The notes: a model not told the origin generated them from the letters alone. DNA of 64,000 nucleotides from Cohnella rhizosphaerae (GCF_029525575.1 NZ_JAPDIA010000003.1:1728214-1792213); one strand, 5' to 3'. Shown: positions 9,899 through 19,210, counted from the stretch's first letter. Made by a program: numbers and translations.

Positions 9899-10945
9899 GT
9901 GAAAAAGAAAAAATCTTTCGCGCTGCTGCTGCTGTCGATCATGCTGGTCGTCCTGTCCGCATGCGGCAATTCCAACTCTAATGCGGGTGCAAGCTCCGGT
10001 GCGGGCGCTACGGCATCGGCTTCGCCGTCCGCCTCGGGCAGCGGCGATTCGTCTCCTGCGGCGCCGGCCGGCGGCAAGATCCGCCTCGGCCTCGTCGGCG
10101 GCGGCATGACGCCGCTCGTCGCCCAGATCGGAATCAACGACGGCTCGTACGAGAAGGCCGGCATCGAAATCGACGAGAAAGACTTCACGGCCGGCTCCGA
10201 TATGGTGCAGGCGCTCGTCGGCGGCAGTCTGGACGTCGTGCTCGGCTCCTACGAGCACGTGCTGCGCCAGATCCAGAACGGCCTCGGCGTCAAGGCGTAT
10301 GCCGAGATCTTCAACGGCGTGGGCTACTCGCTCGTCGTGAAGAAGGACGCGCCTTATCAATCGCTGGCCGATGTGAAAGGCAAGACGCTCGCCGTCACCA
10401 AGGTCGGCAGCCTGTCCGACACGGGCCTGCGCGAAGGCTTGAAGGAAGCCGGGCTTGATCCGGAAAAAGACGTGAAGCTCATCAACGGCGGCAGCGGGGC
10501 GACGATGCTGGCGGCGATCGAGAGCGGCCAGGCGGCCGGCGGCATGGTGTCCGAGCCGACGCTGTCCCAGATGGTCGCCACCGGCAACTATCGCGTGCTG
10601 TACGATCCGCCGTTCGAATTCGCGGGCATCGTCATCATGGCGAAGACGGACTGGGTCGCCAAAAACCAGGATTTGATGAAGCAATTCCTGCAGGTCACCA
10701 CCGAAGTCAACGCACGCGCGCAGCAGGATCCGGACGCCGCGGCGGCCACCGTGCAGAAGCTGTTCGACAAGGTCCCGGCCGACGTGCTGAAGAAGGCCGT
10801 CGCCACCCAACTGACCAAGGTGCCCGAAGGGCTGAAGGTGACCGAGGGCGGCGCGGACTACGTGCAGAAGACGCAGCTTGACCAAGGCATTTTGAAAAAG
10901 GAAATTCCGTTCGCCGACGCAGTAGATTCCTCTTTACTTCCCTAA
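9899..10945 (+). CDS. ABC transporter substrate-binding lipoprotein (NMT1/SsuA-like)
   Basis: 348 residues. GTG start at 9899, set by AAGGAGG at 9884-9890; a longer frame exists upstream without support. The leader KKKKSFALLLLSIMLVVLSAC ends in a lipobox with the lipidated Cys near residue 21, then a Ser/Ala/Gly-rich tether to about residue 55, then the periplasmic-binding-type fold (RLGLVGGGMTPLVAQIGIND, MVQALVGGSLDVVLGSYEHV). It is surface anchored and delivers ligand to the permease. Relatives bind sulfonates, thiamine precursors or phthalate-like acids; the ligand here is unknown but is expected to be the UbiD substrate of the operon. Confidence 0.87.
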   Translation: MKKKKSFALLLLSIMLVVLSACGNSNSNAGASSGAGATASASPSASGSGDSSPAAPAGGKIRLGLVGGGMTPLVAQIGINDGSYEKAGIEIDEKDFTAGSDMVQALVGGSLDVVLGSYEHVLRQIQNGLGVKAYAEIFNGVGYSLVVKKDAPYQSLADVKGKTLAVTKVGSLSDTGLREGLKEAGLDPEKDVKLINGGSGATMLAAIESGQAAGGMVSEPTLSQMVATGNYRVLYDPPFEFAGIVIMAKTDWVAKNQDLMKQFLQVTTEVNARAQQDPDAAAATVQKLFDKVPADVLKKAVATQLTKVPEGLKVTEGGADYVQKTQLDQGILKKEIPFADAVDSSLLP

Positions 10946-10963
10946 CGAACAGGAGATGGCAGC

Positions 10964-12388
10964 ATGGCCCAGGATCTGAGGACGTACCTCCGCCAGCTGG
11001 CGGAATTCGACAAGCGCAGCGTGCGGCTCGTGGACAAGGAGGTCGATCCCCGCTTCGGGATCACCGGCTACGCCGCGGCGCTCGCGGAGAAGGGACAATA
11101 CCCGTCGCTGCTGTTCAATAACGTCAAAGGCGCCGAGTTCGCCTGCGTGTCCAATCTGCTGACGGAATACGAGCGCATCGCGCTGTATCTGGGCTGCGAG
11201 GTGCAGGACATCCCCCGGGTGTACGGCGAGAAGCTCCAGAAGCCGATCGATCCGGTCGTCGTCGAGCGGTCGCAGGCGAAGGTCAAGGAGAACGTCGTCG
11301 CGGAGCAGGACGTCGACTTGGGCAAGCTGCCGATCCCCGTGCACAACGAGCTGGACGGCGGTCCGTATTTGTCTGCGGGCGTCATGATCATTCGCGATCC
11401 CGAATCCGGCTTGATCAATGCGGGCATCTACCGGCACCAGATTTTTAACGCGACCGACATGGGCGTCTGGTTCCTGGGCGCGCATCACGGCGGCCTGATC
11501 TACAAGAAGTACAAGAAGATGGGCAAGCCCGCGCCGATCGCGATCGCGCTCGGCCATCACCCGGGCTTCGTCATGGGCTCGGTGTCGCGGGTGCAGGGTA
11601 TCGGCGGCGAGTACGAGGCGGCCGGCGCGCTGATGGGCGAAGCGCTGGAGCTCGTCCGGGCAGAGACGTCCGACCTGCTCGTCCCCGCGCATGCGGAGAT
11701 CATCCTCGAGGGCGAGATTTTGCCGGACGAGGATCATGCGGAAGGGCCGTTCGGCGAATGGCCGGGACACTACCTGGGCGGCGGCTCGGTGCCGACGATC
11801 CGCATCAAGCGGATCACGCACCGCAACAACGCGATCTTCCAGGACATCGTCGCTTCGAGCCGGGAGCATCTGGTCGTCGGCGGCGTGCCGCGCTCGGGCA
11901 GCATCTACCAGACCGTCAAGGAGGTCGTGCCGAGCCTGAAGACCGTGCACGTGCCGTTCTACGCCCGGATGCACTGCTACATCTCGCTCCACAAGGAGCG
12001 GGAAGCCGACGTGAAAAAGGCGGCGTTCGCCGCGCTCAACACCGAGCAGGAAAATCTGCGGCACATCGTCGTCGTGGACGACGACATCGACGTCTTCAAG
12101 GGCGAGGAAGTGGCGTGGGCGATCGGCACCCGCTTCGACGCGGAGCGCGATCTGCTGGTCATCCCCAAGTGGAACGGACCTGGCGGCCTGCTGCCGACCA
12201 ACTGGGAATACAGCAAGGAAGGCAAGAACACGCCGCGCATGTCCGCGGCCGCGATCGTCGACGCGACGAAGCCGGCGCCGCCGATCGTGTTCCCGAAGCG
12301 CGCCGTCGTGCCGCGCGAGCATATCGAGCTGGCCGACCTGGACGCGCTGTCCGAGCCGGGGACGGACGGGCTGGACAAGTGGCTCTAA
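10964..12388 (+). CDS. UbiD family prenylated-FMN-dependent decarboxylase
   Basis: 474 residues, typical for UbiD. These enzymes reversibly decarboxylate unsaturated or (hetero)aromatic acids using prenylated FMN. Seen: an Asn/Arg-rich cofactor region (GIYRHQIFNATDMGVW, LGHHPGFVMGSVSRVQG), the catalytic-acid loop EGPFGEWPGHY, and the C-terminal DDDIDVFKGEEVAWAIGTRFD that contributes to oligomer and metal binding in the family. The ATG follows CAGGAGATGGC. No UbiX prenyltransferase lies in the window, so the cofactor must come from elsewhere. Family members act on pyrrole-2-carboxylate, furan and phthalate-type acids, among others; with lactamase genes beside it, a nitrogen heterocycle carboxylate is my preferred guess. 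Confidence 0.88.
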   Translation: MAQDLRTYLRQLAEFDKRSVRLVDKEVDPRFGITGYAAALAEKGQYPSLLFNNVKGAEFACVSNLLTEYERIALYLGCEVQDIPRVYGEKLQKPIDPVVVERSQAKVKENVVAEQDVDLGKLPIPVHNELDGGPYLSAGVMIIRDPESGLINAGIYRHQIFNATDMGVWFLGAHHGGLIYKKYKKMGKPAPIAIALGHHPGFVMGSVSRVQGIGGEYEAAGALMGEALELVRAETSDLLVPAHAEIILEGEILPDEDHAEGPFGEWPGHYLGGGSVPTIRIKRITHRNNAIFQDIVASSREHLVVGGVPRSGSIYQTVKEVVPSLKTVHVPFYARMHCYISLHKEREADVKKAAFAALNTEQENLRHIVVVDDDIDVFKGEEVAWAIGTRFDAERDLLVIPKWNGPGGLLPTNWEYSKEGKNTPRMSAAAIVDATKPAPPIVFPKRAVVPREHIELADLDALSEPGTDGLDKWL

Positions 12389-12610
12389 TCTGTAAAAAAA
12401 GCAGTTTAAAAGCAGCGCCGTCGGTGCCGCGCTCCGGTCTTGAAGTGCCGGGGCGCGGCCGCCGTACGGCGACTCTTCGTCTGCGCGCGACGGAAGCGTC
12501 TCGCGCGCGGACGAGGGGCCGCGGACGGGCGGCATTCAATATCCGTTCCGGGCGGCCGGGCGCGCCATGCATCGGCCGACGGGACGCAGCGAGAGGAAGG
12601 AACGCCTGCG

Positions 12611-13372
12611 ATGAAAACGGTGGATCTGAATTGCGATTTGGGAGAGAGCTTCGGCGCCTACAAGCTGGGGCGGGACGAAGAGATTCTGAAGTACGTGACC
12701 TCGGCGAACATCGCCTGCGGGTTCCATGCCGGCGATCCGGCGACGATGCGCCGGACGGTGCGCCTGGCGCTGGACAACGGCGTCGCGCTCGGCGCCCATC
12801 CGGGGCTGCAGGACCTGATCGGCTTCGGCCGCAGAGACATGGACATCAGTCCAGACGAGGCGTACGACCTGGTCGTCTACCAGCTCGGCGCGCTGTGGGG
12901 CTTCGTACAGGCGGAAGGCGCGAAGCTTCAGCACGTGAAGGCGCACGGCTCGCTTTACAACATGGCGGCGCGCAATGCCGGACTCGCCGGCGCGATCGCC
13001 GAGGCAGTCTATCGCGTCGATCCGTCGCTTATTCTGTTCGGCCTCGCGGGCAGCGAGCTGATCGCGGCGGGCGAGCGCGTCGGCTTGCGCACGGCGAGCG
13101 AAGTGTTTTCCGACCGGACGTACCAGTCCGACGGCTCGCTCACGTCCAGACGGCTGCAGGACGCGGTCATCACGGACGAGGACCGTTCGCTCGCCCAGGT
13201 CGTCCGCATGGTCGCCGAGGGCAAGGTGCTGACGCAGCAGCAGGTCGACGTCGCCATCCGGGCGGACACGATCTGCGTGCACGGCGACGGCGTGCGCGCC
13301 GTCGAGTTCGCCAGCAGAATCAGGAGCAAGCTGTCCGAGTCCGGCATCGAGGTGCGGGCTTTCGGCGGCTGA
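12611..13372 (+). CDS. pxpA: 5-oxoprolinase subunit PxpA (LamB/YcsF family)
   Basis: 253 residues, the usual length. PxpA completes the PxpABC lactam-opening enzyme. Signatures: [18 protein letters not shown] at the N-terminus, [30 protein letters not shown] and [10 protein letters not shown], with conserved Asp/His residues of a polysaccharide-deacetylase-like barrel. Start at ATG 12611 after GAGAGGAAGGAA. It is separated from pxpBC by the transporter and the UbiD gene, unlike the common contiguous order. The preceding 222 bp (12389-12610) are GC-rich and show no gene or clear terminator, so cotranscription is likely. Confidence 0.92.
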   Translation: MKTVDLNCDLGESFGAYKLGRDEEILKYVTSANIACGFHAGDPATMRRTVRLALDNGVALGAHPGLQDLIGFGRRDMDISPDEAYDLVVYQLGALWGFVQAEGAKLQHVKAHGSLYNMAARNAGLAGAIAEAVYRVDPSLILFGLAGSELIAAGERVGLRTASEVFSDRTYQSDGSLTSRRLQDAVITDEDRSLAQVVRMVAEGKVLTQQQVDVAIRADTICVHGDGVRAVEFASRIRSKLSESGIEVRAFGG

Positions 13373-13412
13373 TCGCTTCATACAAAACGAACGACAGAGA
13401 GGAGCGGCGCGC

Positions 13413-15122
13413 GTGGATGCGATTCAGCTGCAAACCGATGTATTGATCGTCGGCTCGGGCGCGGCCGGCATGATGGCCGCCAGAGCCGCGGCGGACGAAG
13501 GGGCCGACGTCATCCTGACGGACAAGAGCCTGATCGGCCGCGGCGGCGCCACGATCCTCGCCCAGATGACGGTCGCGGTGGCGCTCGGCGAAGCCGAGCC
13601 GGACGACGCGGACGTCCACTTCGAGGATACGATGAAGGGCAGCCGCGGGCTGGCCGATCCGGAGATCGTGCGCGCGATCGTCGATCGCGGCGCGGAGGTC
13701 ATTCTGGAGGCCGAAGGCTATGGCGTAAAGTGGGCTCGGACGCCTGACGGCAAGCGCTCGCAGGCATTTGCGCCGGGCCACTCGCGGGCACGCTGCGTGT
13801 ACGTGGATATATTGAACACGGGCGGCGCGACGTCGAACGGCCTGAAGCGGGCGATCTGGAAGGACGAGAAGATCCGCCGGCTCAAAAACGTGATGATCAC
13901 GAAAATCGTCGTCGAGGACGGCAAGGCGGTCGGCGCGGTCGGGTTCGAGATGGAGGGCATGAGGCCAGTCGGCATCTCCGCGGGCTCGGTCATTCTGGCG
14001 ACCGGCGGCCTGACCGAGGTATACGAGCGCAACAGCGCCTCGACGAATATGACCGGCGACGGCTACGTGCTGGCCGCGGAGGCCGGCGCGGAGCTGCGGG
14101 ACATGGAGATGGTGCAGTTTTTCCCGATCGCCCATCTGTTCCCGCCGCTCGTCGGCATCGATCCGATCATGTGGGACCCTTTCCGCTACAAGCTGGGCGG
14201 GCGGCTGCTGAACGGCGAGCATGAAGAATTCATGCACCGCTACAACGGCGAGGTCGGCGGCAAATACACGGCGGCGCGCGACCAGACGACGCTCGCGATT
14301 TTCCGCGAGGTCGAGGCGGGGCGCGGCTCTCCGCACGGCGGCGCGTACCTGGACTTCACGATGGTGCCGGAGGACAAGCTGAAGGAAGCGTTCGGTCCGG
14401 TCATCGACATCCTGCGCAATCAGGGCGTCGACCTGACGAAGGACATGGTCGAGGTAGCGCCGATGGCGCACTTCATGCTGGGCGGCGTACGGGTAGATGC
14501 GCAGATGCGCACGCGCGTGCCGGGTCTGCTGGCTTCGGGCGAGCTCATCTACGGCATGCACGGCGCGAACCGGCTGTCGGGCAACGCGATCACCGAGGCG
14601 CTCGTGACCGGGCGGATCGCCGGGGAGACGGCGGCGCGCGCGCGCGCAGGCAGAGATGCGGATGCCGAAGCGATCGTCGGCCGGGCGCTGGAAGCGGAGC
14701 GGCGGCGGCTTGCGGCGTTCTGGCATCCCGCCACGGTCGAGCGGGACAGCGCCTCGCTGCAGGCGTTCAAGCGCAAGCTGCAGCGGATCATGTGGAAGGG
14801 CGCGGGACCGCTGCGCACGGAGGAAGGCTTGACGGCCGCGCTGGCAGAGGTGCGGGCGCTCCGGCCGGAGCTGGACGCGATCGCGCTGGCGCAGCCGGGC
14901 AAGCTCGCGCTGCCGCCGGTCGAGAAGCTGGAGGCCGACCATATGCTGAAGGTCGCGGAAGCGATCGTCATCGGCGCCTTGCAGCGGAAGGAATCGCGCG
15001 GCGCGCACGTGCGGCTCGATTACGAGGAGACGCTGCCTGCCGCCGAGAGCTACAGCCTGTCGCTCGACGGCGAATCGGGCGGCTGGACGCTGACGGAGGC
15101 GCAGCCCCCGGCGAGCGTCTGA
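13413..15122 (+). CDS. FAD-binding fumarate reductase/succinate dehydrogenase-like flavoprotein
   Basis: 569 residues, GTG start after GAGAGGAGCG. The N-terminal dinucleotide-binding fold is clear (TDVLIVGSGAAGMMAARAAA, residues 7-26), followed by GRGGATILAQM, and the C-terminal FAD contacts (GLLASGELIYGMHGANRLSG, NAITEALVTGRIAGE) as in FrdA/SdhA/AprA proteins. A capping domain lies between. Such enzymes move hydride to or from a carbon-carbon bond next to a carbonyl. It sits directly before a small 2Fe-2S protein that probably supplies or accepts electrons, with no membrane anchor subunits. In this operon it may reduce or oxidise a ring or ene-lactam double bond. Intact frame. Confidence 0.85.
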   Translation: MDAIQLQTDVLIVGSGAAGMMAARAAADEGADVILTDKSLIGRGGATILAQMTVAVALGEAEPDDADVHFEDTMKGSRGLADPEIVRAIVDRGAEVILEAEGYGVKWARTPDGKRSQAFAPGHSRARCVYVDILNTGGATSNGLKRAIWKDEKIRRLKNVMITKIVVEDGKAVGAVGFEMEGMRPVGISAGSVILATGGLTEVYERNSASTNMTGDGYVLAAEAGAELRDMEMVQFFPIAHLFPPLVGIDPIMWDPFRYKLGGRLLNGEHEEFMHRYNGEVGGKYTAARDQTTLAIFREVEAGRGSPHGGAYLDFTMVPEDKLKEAFGPVIDILRNQGVDLTKDMVEVAPMAHFMLGGVRVDAQMRTRVPGLLASGELIYGMHGANRLSGNAITEALVTGRIAGETAARARAGRDADAEAIVGRALEAERRRLAAFWHPATVERDSASLQAFKRKLQRIMWKGAGPLRTEEGLTAALAEVRALRPELDAIALAQPGKLALPPVEKLEADHMLKVAEAIVIGALQRKESRGAHVRLDYEETLPAAESYSLSLDGESGGWTLTEAQPPASV

Positions 15123-15157
15123 TGCGATTGTCCGATAAGGAAGGAGAGGAAGCGAAC

Positions 15158-15469
15158 ATGTCCGACATCAAGCTGCAGGTGACGCGCGGAGAAGCGGGCG
15201 CAGAGCCGGCCGTCGTCTCGTACGACGTGCCCTACCGGGAAGGCATGAGCCTGCTCGACGCGATCTTCTGGATCCGCGAGCACCGCGATCCGTCCCTGAC
15301 CGTGCGCTATTCCTGCCGATCGGCCAACGCATGCAAGGAATGCACCGCGCTCGTGGACGGCAAGGCCGGCTTCCTGTGCAGCATTCGCGCCAAGGCCGGC
15401 AGCGAAGTTCGCGTGGAGCCGCTCAAGGGGCGTCCCTGGATCCGGGATCTGGCGACGGAGCTGGATTAA
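15158..15469 (+). CDS. stand-alone 2Fe-2S protein (FrdB/SdhB N-terminal-domain-like)
   Basis: 103 residues, ATG after AAGGAGAGG. It resembles only the N-terminal plant-type ferredoxin domain of fumarate reductase iron-sulfur subunits: a beta-grasp start (VSYDVPYREGMSLLDAIFWI) and four cysteines spaced C-x5-C-x2-C-x11-C (CRSANACKEC...FLC). The usual C-terminal 4Fe-4S/3Fe-4S domain of SdhB/FrdB is absent, and the protein ends with a complete tail, so this looks like a natural short form rather than a truncation. It is the likely electron partner of the flavoprotein 35 bp upstream. Confidence 0.82.
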   Translation: MSDIKLQVTRGEAGAEPAVVSYDVPYREGMSLLDAIFWIREHRDPSLTVRYSCRSANACKECTALVDGKAGFLCSIRAKAGSEVRVEPLKGRPWIRDLATELD

Positions 15470-15563
15470 TGAATCGGGACCGATAGATCCGAACGGATAG
15501 ATCTTGCTTCATTGTGAAGCGTTTTGTAAATCGATTGCGGAAAAAGGAAGGAGCGGACGGACC

Positions 15564-16523
15564 ATGACCCAACCGAAGCTGACGGTCGCGATGTCGGAGA
15601 GCGACCGCACGCTCAAGCTGCTGTCCGGCGCCCGTCGTCCGGCCGGCTTCGAGATCGAAGCCAAGCGGGAAACGGTGGAGCAAATTTTTATCAACCAAAT
15701 ATCCGAGGCGGCGTACGACGTGGCCGAGCTGTCGCTCGCTTCGTACTTGATCGCCAAGGGCGGCGGAGATACGCGTCTGACGGCCATCCCCGTCTTTCTG
15801 TCGCGTTCGTTCCGGCACAATGCGATCTACGTGCGCGCGGACAGTCCGCTGCGTCATCCTTCCGAGCTGAAGGGCAAACGCTTCGGGTTTCCCGAATTCC
15901 AGATGACGGCGGCCGTGTGGGTAAGAGGCATGTTCCGCGAAGAGTGGGCGATCCGCGGCGACGAGCTGCAGTGGTTCACGTTCCGTCCGGAGCGGGTGCC
16001 CGTGGACATCCCGGCTACGCTCGCGGAGGGCGACATCTTCGAAGCGCTGGCGGAAGGACGCGTCGACGCGGTCATGTCGGCGCGCCGTCCGCCGGCGCAT
16101 CTGTTCCCGGCTTCGGGCGAGGGCGGCGTCATCCGCCGGCTCATCCCGAACGTGTGGGACGAGGAGCGGGCGTATTACGAGCGCACCGGCATTTTTCCGA
16201 TCATGCACCTGGTATCGCTGAGGACGGAGACGGTGGAGCGCCATCCGGAGCTGCCTCGTCTCCTGTACGAGCTGATGCTCGATATCAAGAACCAGGGCAT
16301 CGCCGCGCAGCTCGAAACGATCAAGAACAACAGCTCCGACCCGTGGGGCTGGGAGTCGGTGGAGCGCTCGTCGAAGCTGATGAACGACGATATCTGGCCT
16401 TACGGCGCGTCCGCCAATTGGTCGCAGATCGGCAAGTTCATGGGTTATTTGCGCGAGGACGGCCTGCTGAAGCGGGGACTGGCGCCGGAGGAAGTTTTCC
16501 ACCCGTCGGTCTGGCATACCTGA
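15564..16523 (+). CDS. 4,5-dihydroxyphthalate decarboxylase-like protein
   Basis: 319 residues, ATG after AAGGAAGGAG. The sequence (LTVAMSESDRTLKLLSG, FEIEAKRETVEQIFINQ, AYDVAELSLASYLI, then LSRSFRHNAIYVRADSPL and PSELKGKRFGFPEFQMTA) matches proteins annotated as 4,5-dihydroxyphthalate decarboxylase, which have a binding-protein-like two-lobe fold. No signal peptide is seen, so a cytoplasmic enzyme or ligand-binding role is more likely than a transporter component. It lies between the ferredoxin and the luciferase-like oxygenase. A second decarboxylation of a phthalate-like or cyclic diacid intermediate is possible but inferred. Confidence 0.72.
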   Translation: MTQPKLTVAMSESDRTLKLLSGARRPAGFEIEAKRETVEQIFINQISEAAYDVAELSLASYLIAKGGGDTRLTAIPVFLSRSFRHNAIYVRADSPLRHPSELKGKRFGFPEFQMTAAVWVRGMFREEWAIRGDELQWFTFRPERVPVDIPATLAEGDIFEALAEGRVDAVMSARRPPAHLFPASGEGGVIRRLIPNVWDEERAYYERTGIFPIMHLVSLRTETVERHPELPRLLYELMLDIKNQGIAAQLETIKNNSSDPWGWESVERSSKLMNDDIWPYGASANWSQIGKFMGYLREDGLLKRGLAPEEVFHPSVWHT

Positions 16524-16559
16524 GTCAATATTATCCATAGGGGATAGGAGAGGGATGCG

Positions 16560-17754
16560 ATGAGCGCCTCCAATCAACAAGATCAGCAGCTCTGGATGCC
16601 GGAAGAGCCCCAGAATCTGCCGGACAGCCCGCTGTCGCGGGCGTTCTCCCAGCCGCTCATGCTCGGCTTGTTCCTGCCGCTGCAGACGGGGGGGCTGGTC
16701 CCAATCGACGCTGCCGCGGGGCACCGACTGGTCGTTCGAGTACAACAAGCGGCTGACGCAGCAAGCGGAAAACTTAGGCTTCGACATCGCCTTCGGCCTG
16801 TCGCAATGGCTGCCCAAGGGCGGCTTCGGCGGAGAGACCGGCTACCGGGAAAACTTCCTCGACCCGTTCGTGTCCGCGGTCGCGCTCGCGTCCGCGACGC
16901 GCCGCATTTTGCTGATGGGCACCATTCACATTTTGTACGGGCCGTGGCATCCGATGCATCTGGCGAAGTTCCTGGCGACCGCCGACCATATCTCGCAGGG
17001 CCGCTTCGGGGCGAACATCGTGACGGGCTACGCGGAGAACGAGCCCAAGATGTTCGGCGTCACCCGCGGCGATCACGACCGTCGCTACGCGCAATCCGCC
17101 GAGTTTACGCGTATCTGCAACGCGCTTTGGTCCGGCGTGGACAACCTGACTTACAAAGGCGAGTTCTATAACCTCGAGGAGGCGTACGTCTCCCCGCGTC
17201 CGCTGTACGGCCGCCCCGTGCTGGCGACGGCTTCGGGTTCGCCTGCGGGCTTCGACTACGCGTCCAAGTATTCCGACGTCGTGTTCGTCTCGAGCCCGGC
17301 CGGCGAGAAGCTCGCCGACGCGCTGCCCAAGCTGCCGGCGCACGTGGCGACGGTCAAGAACGCCGCAGCCGCGCTCGGCCGCAAGATCCGCGTCATTATC
17401 AACCCGACGATCATCGTGCGTCCGACGCGCGAGGAGGCGTTCGCCTACTATCAGGCGATCATGGACCACGCCGATCTCGGCGCGATCGGCAGCTTCTCGG
17501 CGCGCCACAAGGCCGGCGACAGCCAGTCCTGGCTCGAGCATAGCGCCAGAGGGCGCGCCGTGGGCGGCCATCTGCACGTCGTCGGCTCGCCGGAGGACGT
17601 CGCGGAGCAGCTCGGCCAGCTTCACGCGGCGGGCATCGACGGCATCCAGATCACGTTTTACGATTACGAGCCGGAGCTCGTCTACTTCGGCGAGAGCGTC
17701 ATCCCGCTGCTCGAGCAGGCCGGTCTGCGGCATGCGGTGCAGCCGGAGGCATGA
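16560..17754 (+). CDS. luciferase-like (LLM class) flavin-dependent monooxygenase, one frameshift
   Basis: About 397 residues, ATG after GGATAGGAGAGGG. These enzymes use reduced FMN and oxygen to insert oxygen into, or cleave, C-S, C-N or ring C-C bonds. The frame breaks at a seven-G run (16688-16694); one G fewer restores LQTGGWSQSTLPRGTDWSFE before NLGFDIAFGLSQWLPKGG. Downstream are the barrel signatures MGTIHILYGPWHPMHLAKFL, ADHISQGRFGANIVTGYAENE and a C-terminal GSPEDVAEQLGQLHAAGIDG. It resembles the sulfone/alkanesulfonate/pyrimidine monooxygenase group. It is the last gene before a strong terminator, so it belongs to the upstream operon. An FMN reductase is not visible nearby. Confidence 0.82.
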
Positions 17755-17797
17755 CCCGCTAACGATTTCCGTGACTCCGCAATTTCCGCAACAACCG

Positions 17798-17834
17798 AAA
17801 CAAAGAGGCTCCGAGCGGAGCCTCTTTGTTTTAT
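17798..17834 (+). terminator. strong intrinsic terminator closing the pxp-ubiD operon
   Basis: A perfect 15-bp stem (17798-17812 with 17817-17831), four-base loop GAGC, and flanking A and T tracts. It can act in both directions and also serves the convergent LacI gene. Confidence 0.92.
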
Positions 17835-17905
17835 CGTACCGCCGGTCGGGACGAAATGCTCCCGTCCGTCTTGCCCGCCGGCGAGCCGGCTGGAGCAAGG
17901 CGACA

Positions 17906-18957
17906 TTATGCCTGTTTCTTAACTTCGCCATCCCGCGGCGCCGGGCCGCAGGTTTGCCCTTCTACCAGCCTCACCTCGAGTACGCGCGCCGATCCTTCGA
18001 CTTCCCCCCTCTTCAATGCTGCGTGCCAGATATTCTGCCGCAATATCGCCCAGCCGTTCGAACTGCGTATCGATATAAGTCAGCGCACCAGGGAAAATAT
18101 GGCCCCAGCCGGTCTGAACGCCGCTGAGGACCGACAGGTCTTCGGGGATGCGCAAGCCCAGCTCGTCGGCCGCTTTTTTTGACGCCGATCGCGAGCAGAT
18201 CGTCCGCCGTGAAAATAGCGGTCGGTCTCTTGGGCGAGGTCAACAGTCGCAGCGCTTCCACATAGCCCGCCGCGAAGGTCAAATCGGTCTCTGCCTCGAG
18301 GATGAGCGGCTGTTCCGCCGAATGCGCCGCAGCGCATGCGGTTACACCCTGTCTGAGATCTTCCGACAGGGTCATATCGGCCGGCCCGTTAAGGAAACCG
18401 ATCCGACGGTGGCCGTAATCGATCAGATGGGCCGTCGCCAGACGGCCCGCTTCGACATTGTCCACGTCTACGTAGGGGATCTGCTCCGTCTGCAGGCCGG
18501 GGCGCCCGACGATGATGAACGGAATCTTCTCTGTCAGCAGGCTGATCAGCTCCTCGTTGGATACCGAGGGGCAGGTCAGGATGAGCCCGCCGACCTGGCG
18601 TTCCTTGTACAGTCTGGCGAACAGTCGCCCCGAATCCTCGCGCGTCAACGAGGTGAAGAGCTGCATGATATAGTCATGTTGCGAGCAGAACTGGCAAACG
18701 ACGGACGATAGCGTCGAGAAAAACAGGTTCTGCCGCACCTGATCCGCCGAAAACGGCATGTATAACCCGATGGTTTTGACGCGCTTGTTGGCGAGAAATC
18801 GGGCGGTGATATTCGGATGGTAGTCAAGAATCTTGATGGCGCGCTGTACCTTGTCCAGCGTCTTGGAATTGACGAGCGTCGGTTCATTGATTACGCGCGA
18901 TACGGTTTGTCGCGATACGCCCGCAAGCTTGGCGACGTCATTGATTGTACTGGCCAT
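17906..18957 (-). CDS. LacI family transcriptional regulator, two frameshifts
   Basis: Repressor of about 349 residues. N-terminal helix-turn-helix ASTINDVAKLAGVSRQTVSR and hinge region (residues 2-58) are intact, followed by the sugar-binding core (TIGLYMPF, GGLILTCPS, YVDVDNVEAG, HRRIGFLNGP, IFTADDLLAIGV). The ATG at 18957 follows GAGGGGAAA. Removing one base from the seven-T run (18174-18180) restores GVKKAADELGLRIPEDLSV, and one from the six-C run (18004-18009) restores a typical tail VRLVEGQTCGPAP ending at 17906. It is divergent from the sugar importer and mannosidase genes; the TGTGAACGTTCACA palindromes between them are its likely operators. Confidence 0.86.
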
Positions 18958-19080
18958 TCTGTATTTCCCCTCTAATATGAGATCGTTAACATGGGTATGA
19001 ATGGTATTTCTATAGACTAATTGTTTTATCTTTAAAATACAACATTCGGAATGGAATCAGAAGCTTCGGGTCGAATTTAA

Positions 19081-19094
19081 TGTGATCGTTCACA
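19081..19094. promoter_or_regulatory. LacI-type operator O1
   Basis: TGTGATCGTTCACA, a near-perfect 14-bp palindrome matching the site at 19250. It lies 124 bp upstream of the regulator's own start, consistent with autoregulation or looping. Confidence 0.65.
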
Positions 19095-19158
19095 TAATTT
19101 TTATATACTCATTTATCTTTAAAATACTAGACTTTTTTTAATAATAACAAATTAATTA

Positions 19159-19172
19159 TGTGAACGGTAACA
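19159..19172. promoter_or_regulatory. LacI-type operator O2 (degenerate)
   Basis: TGTGAACGGTAACA, differing from the 19250 palindrome at three positions in the right half. It lies upstream of the predicted importer promoter. Confidence 0.5.
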
Positions 19173-19210
19173 AAAATACAAAAAAACTAGATTTATTTTC
19201 CCTAAGAAGA

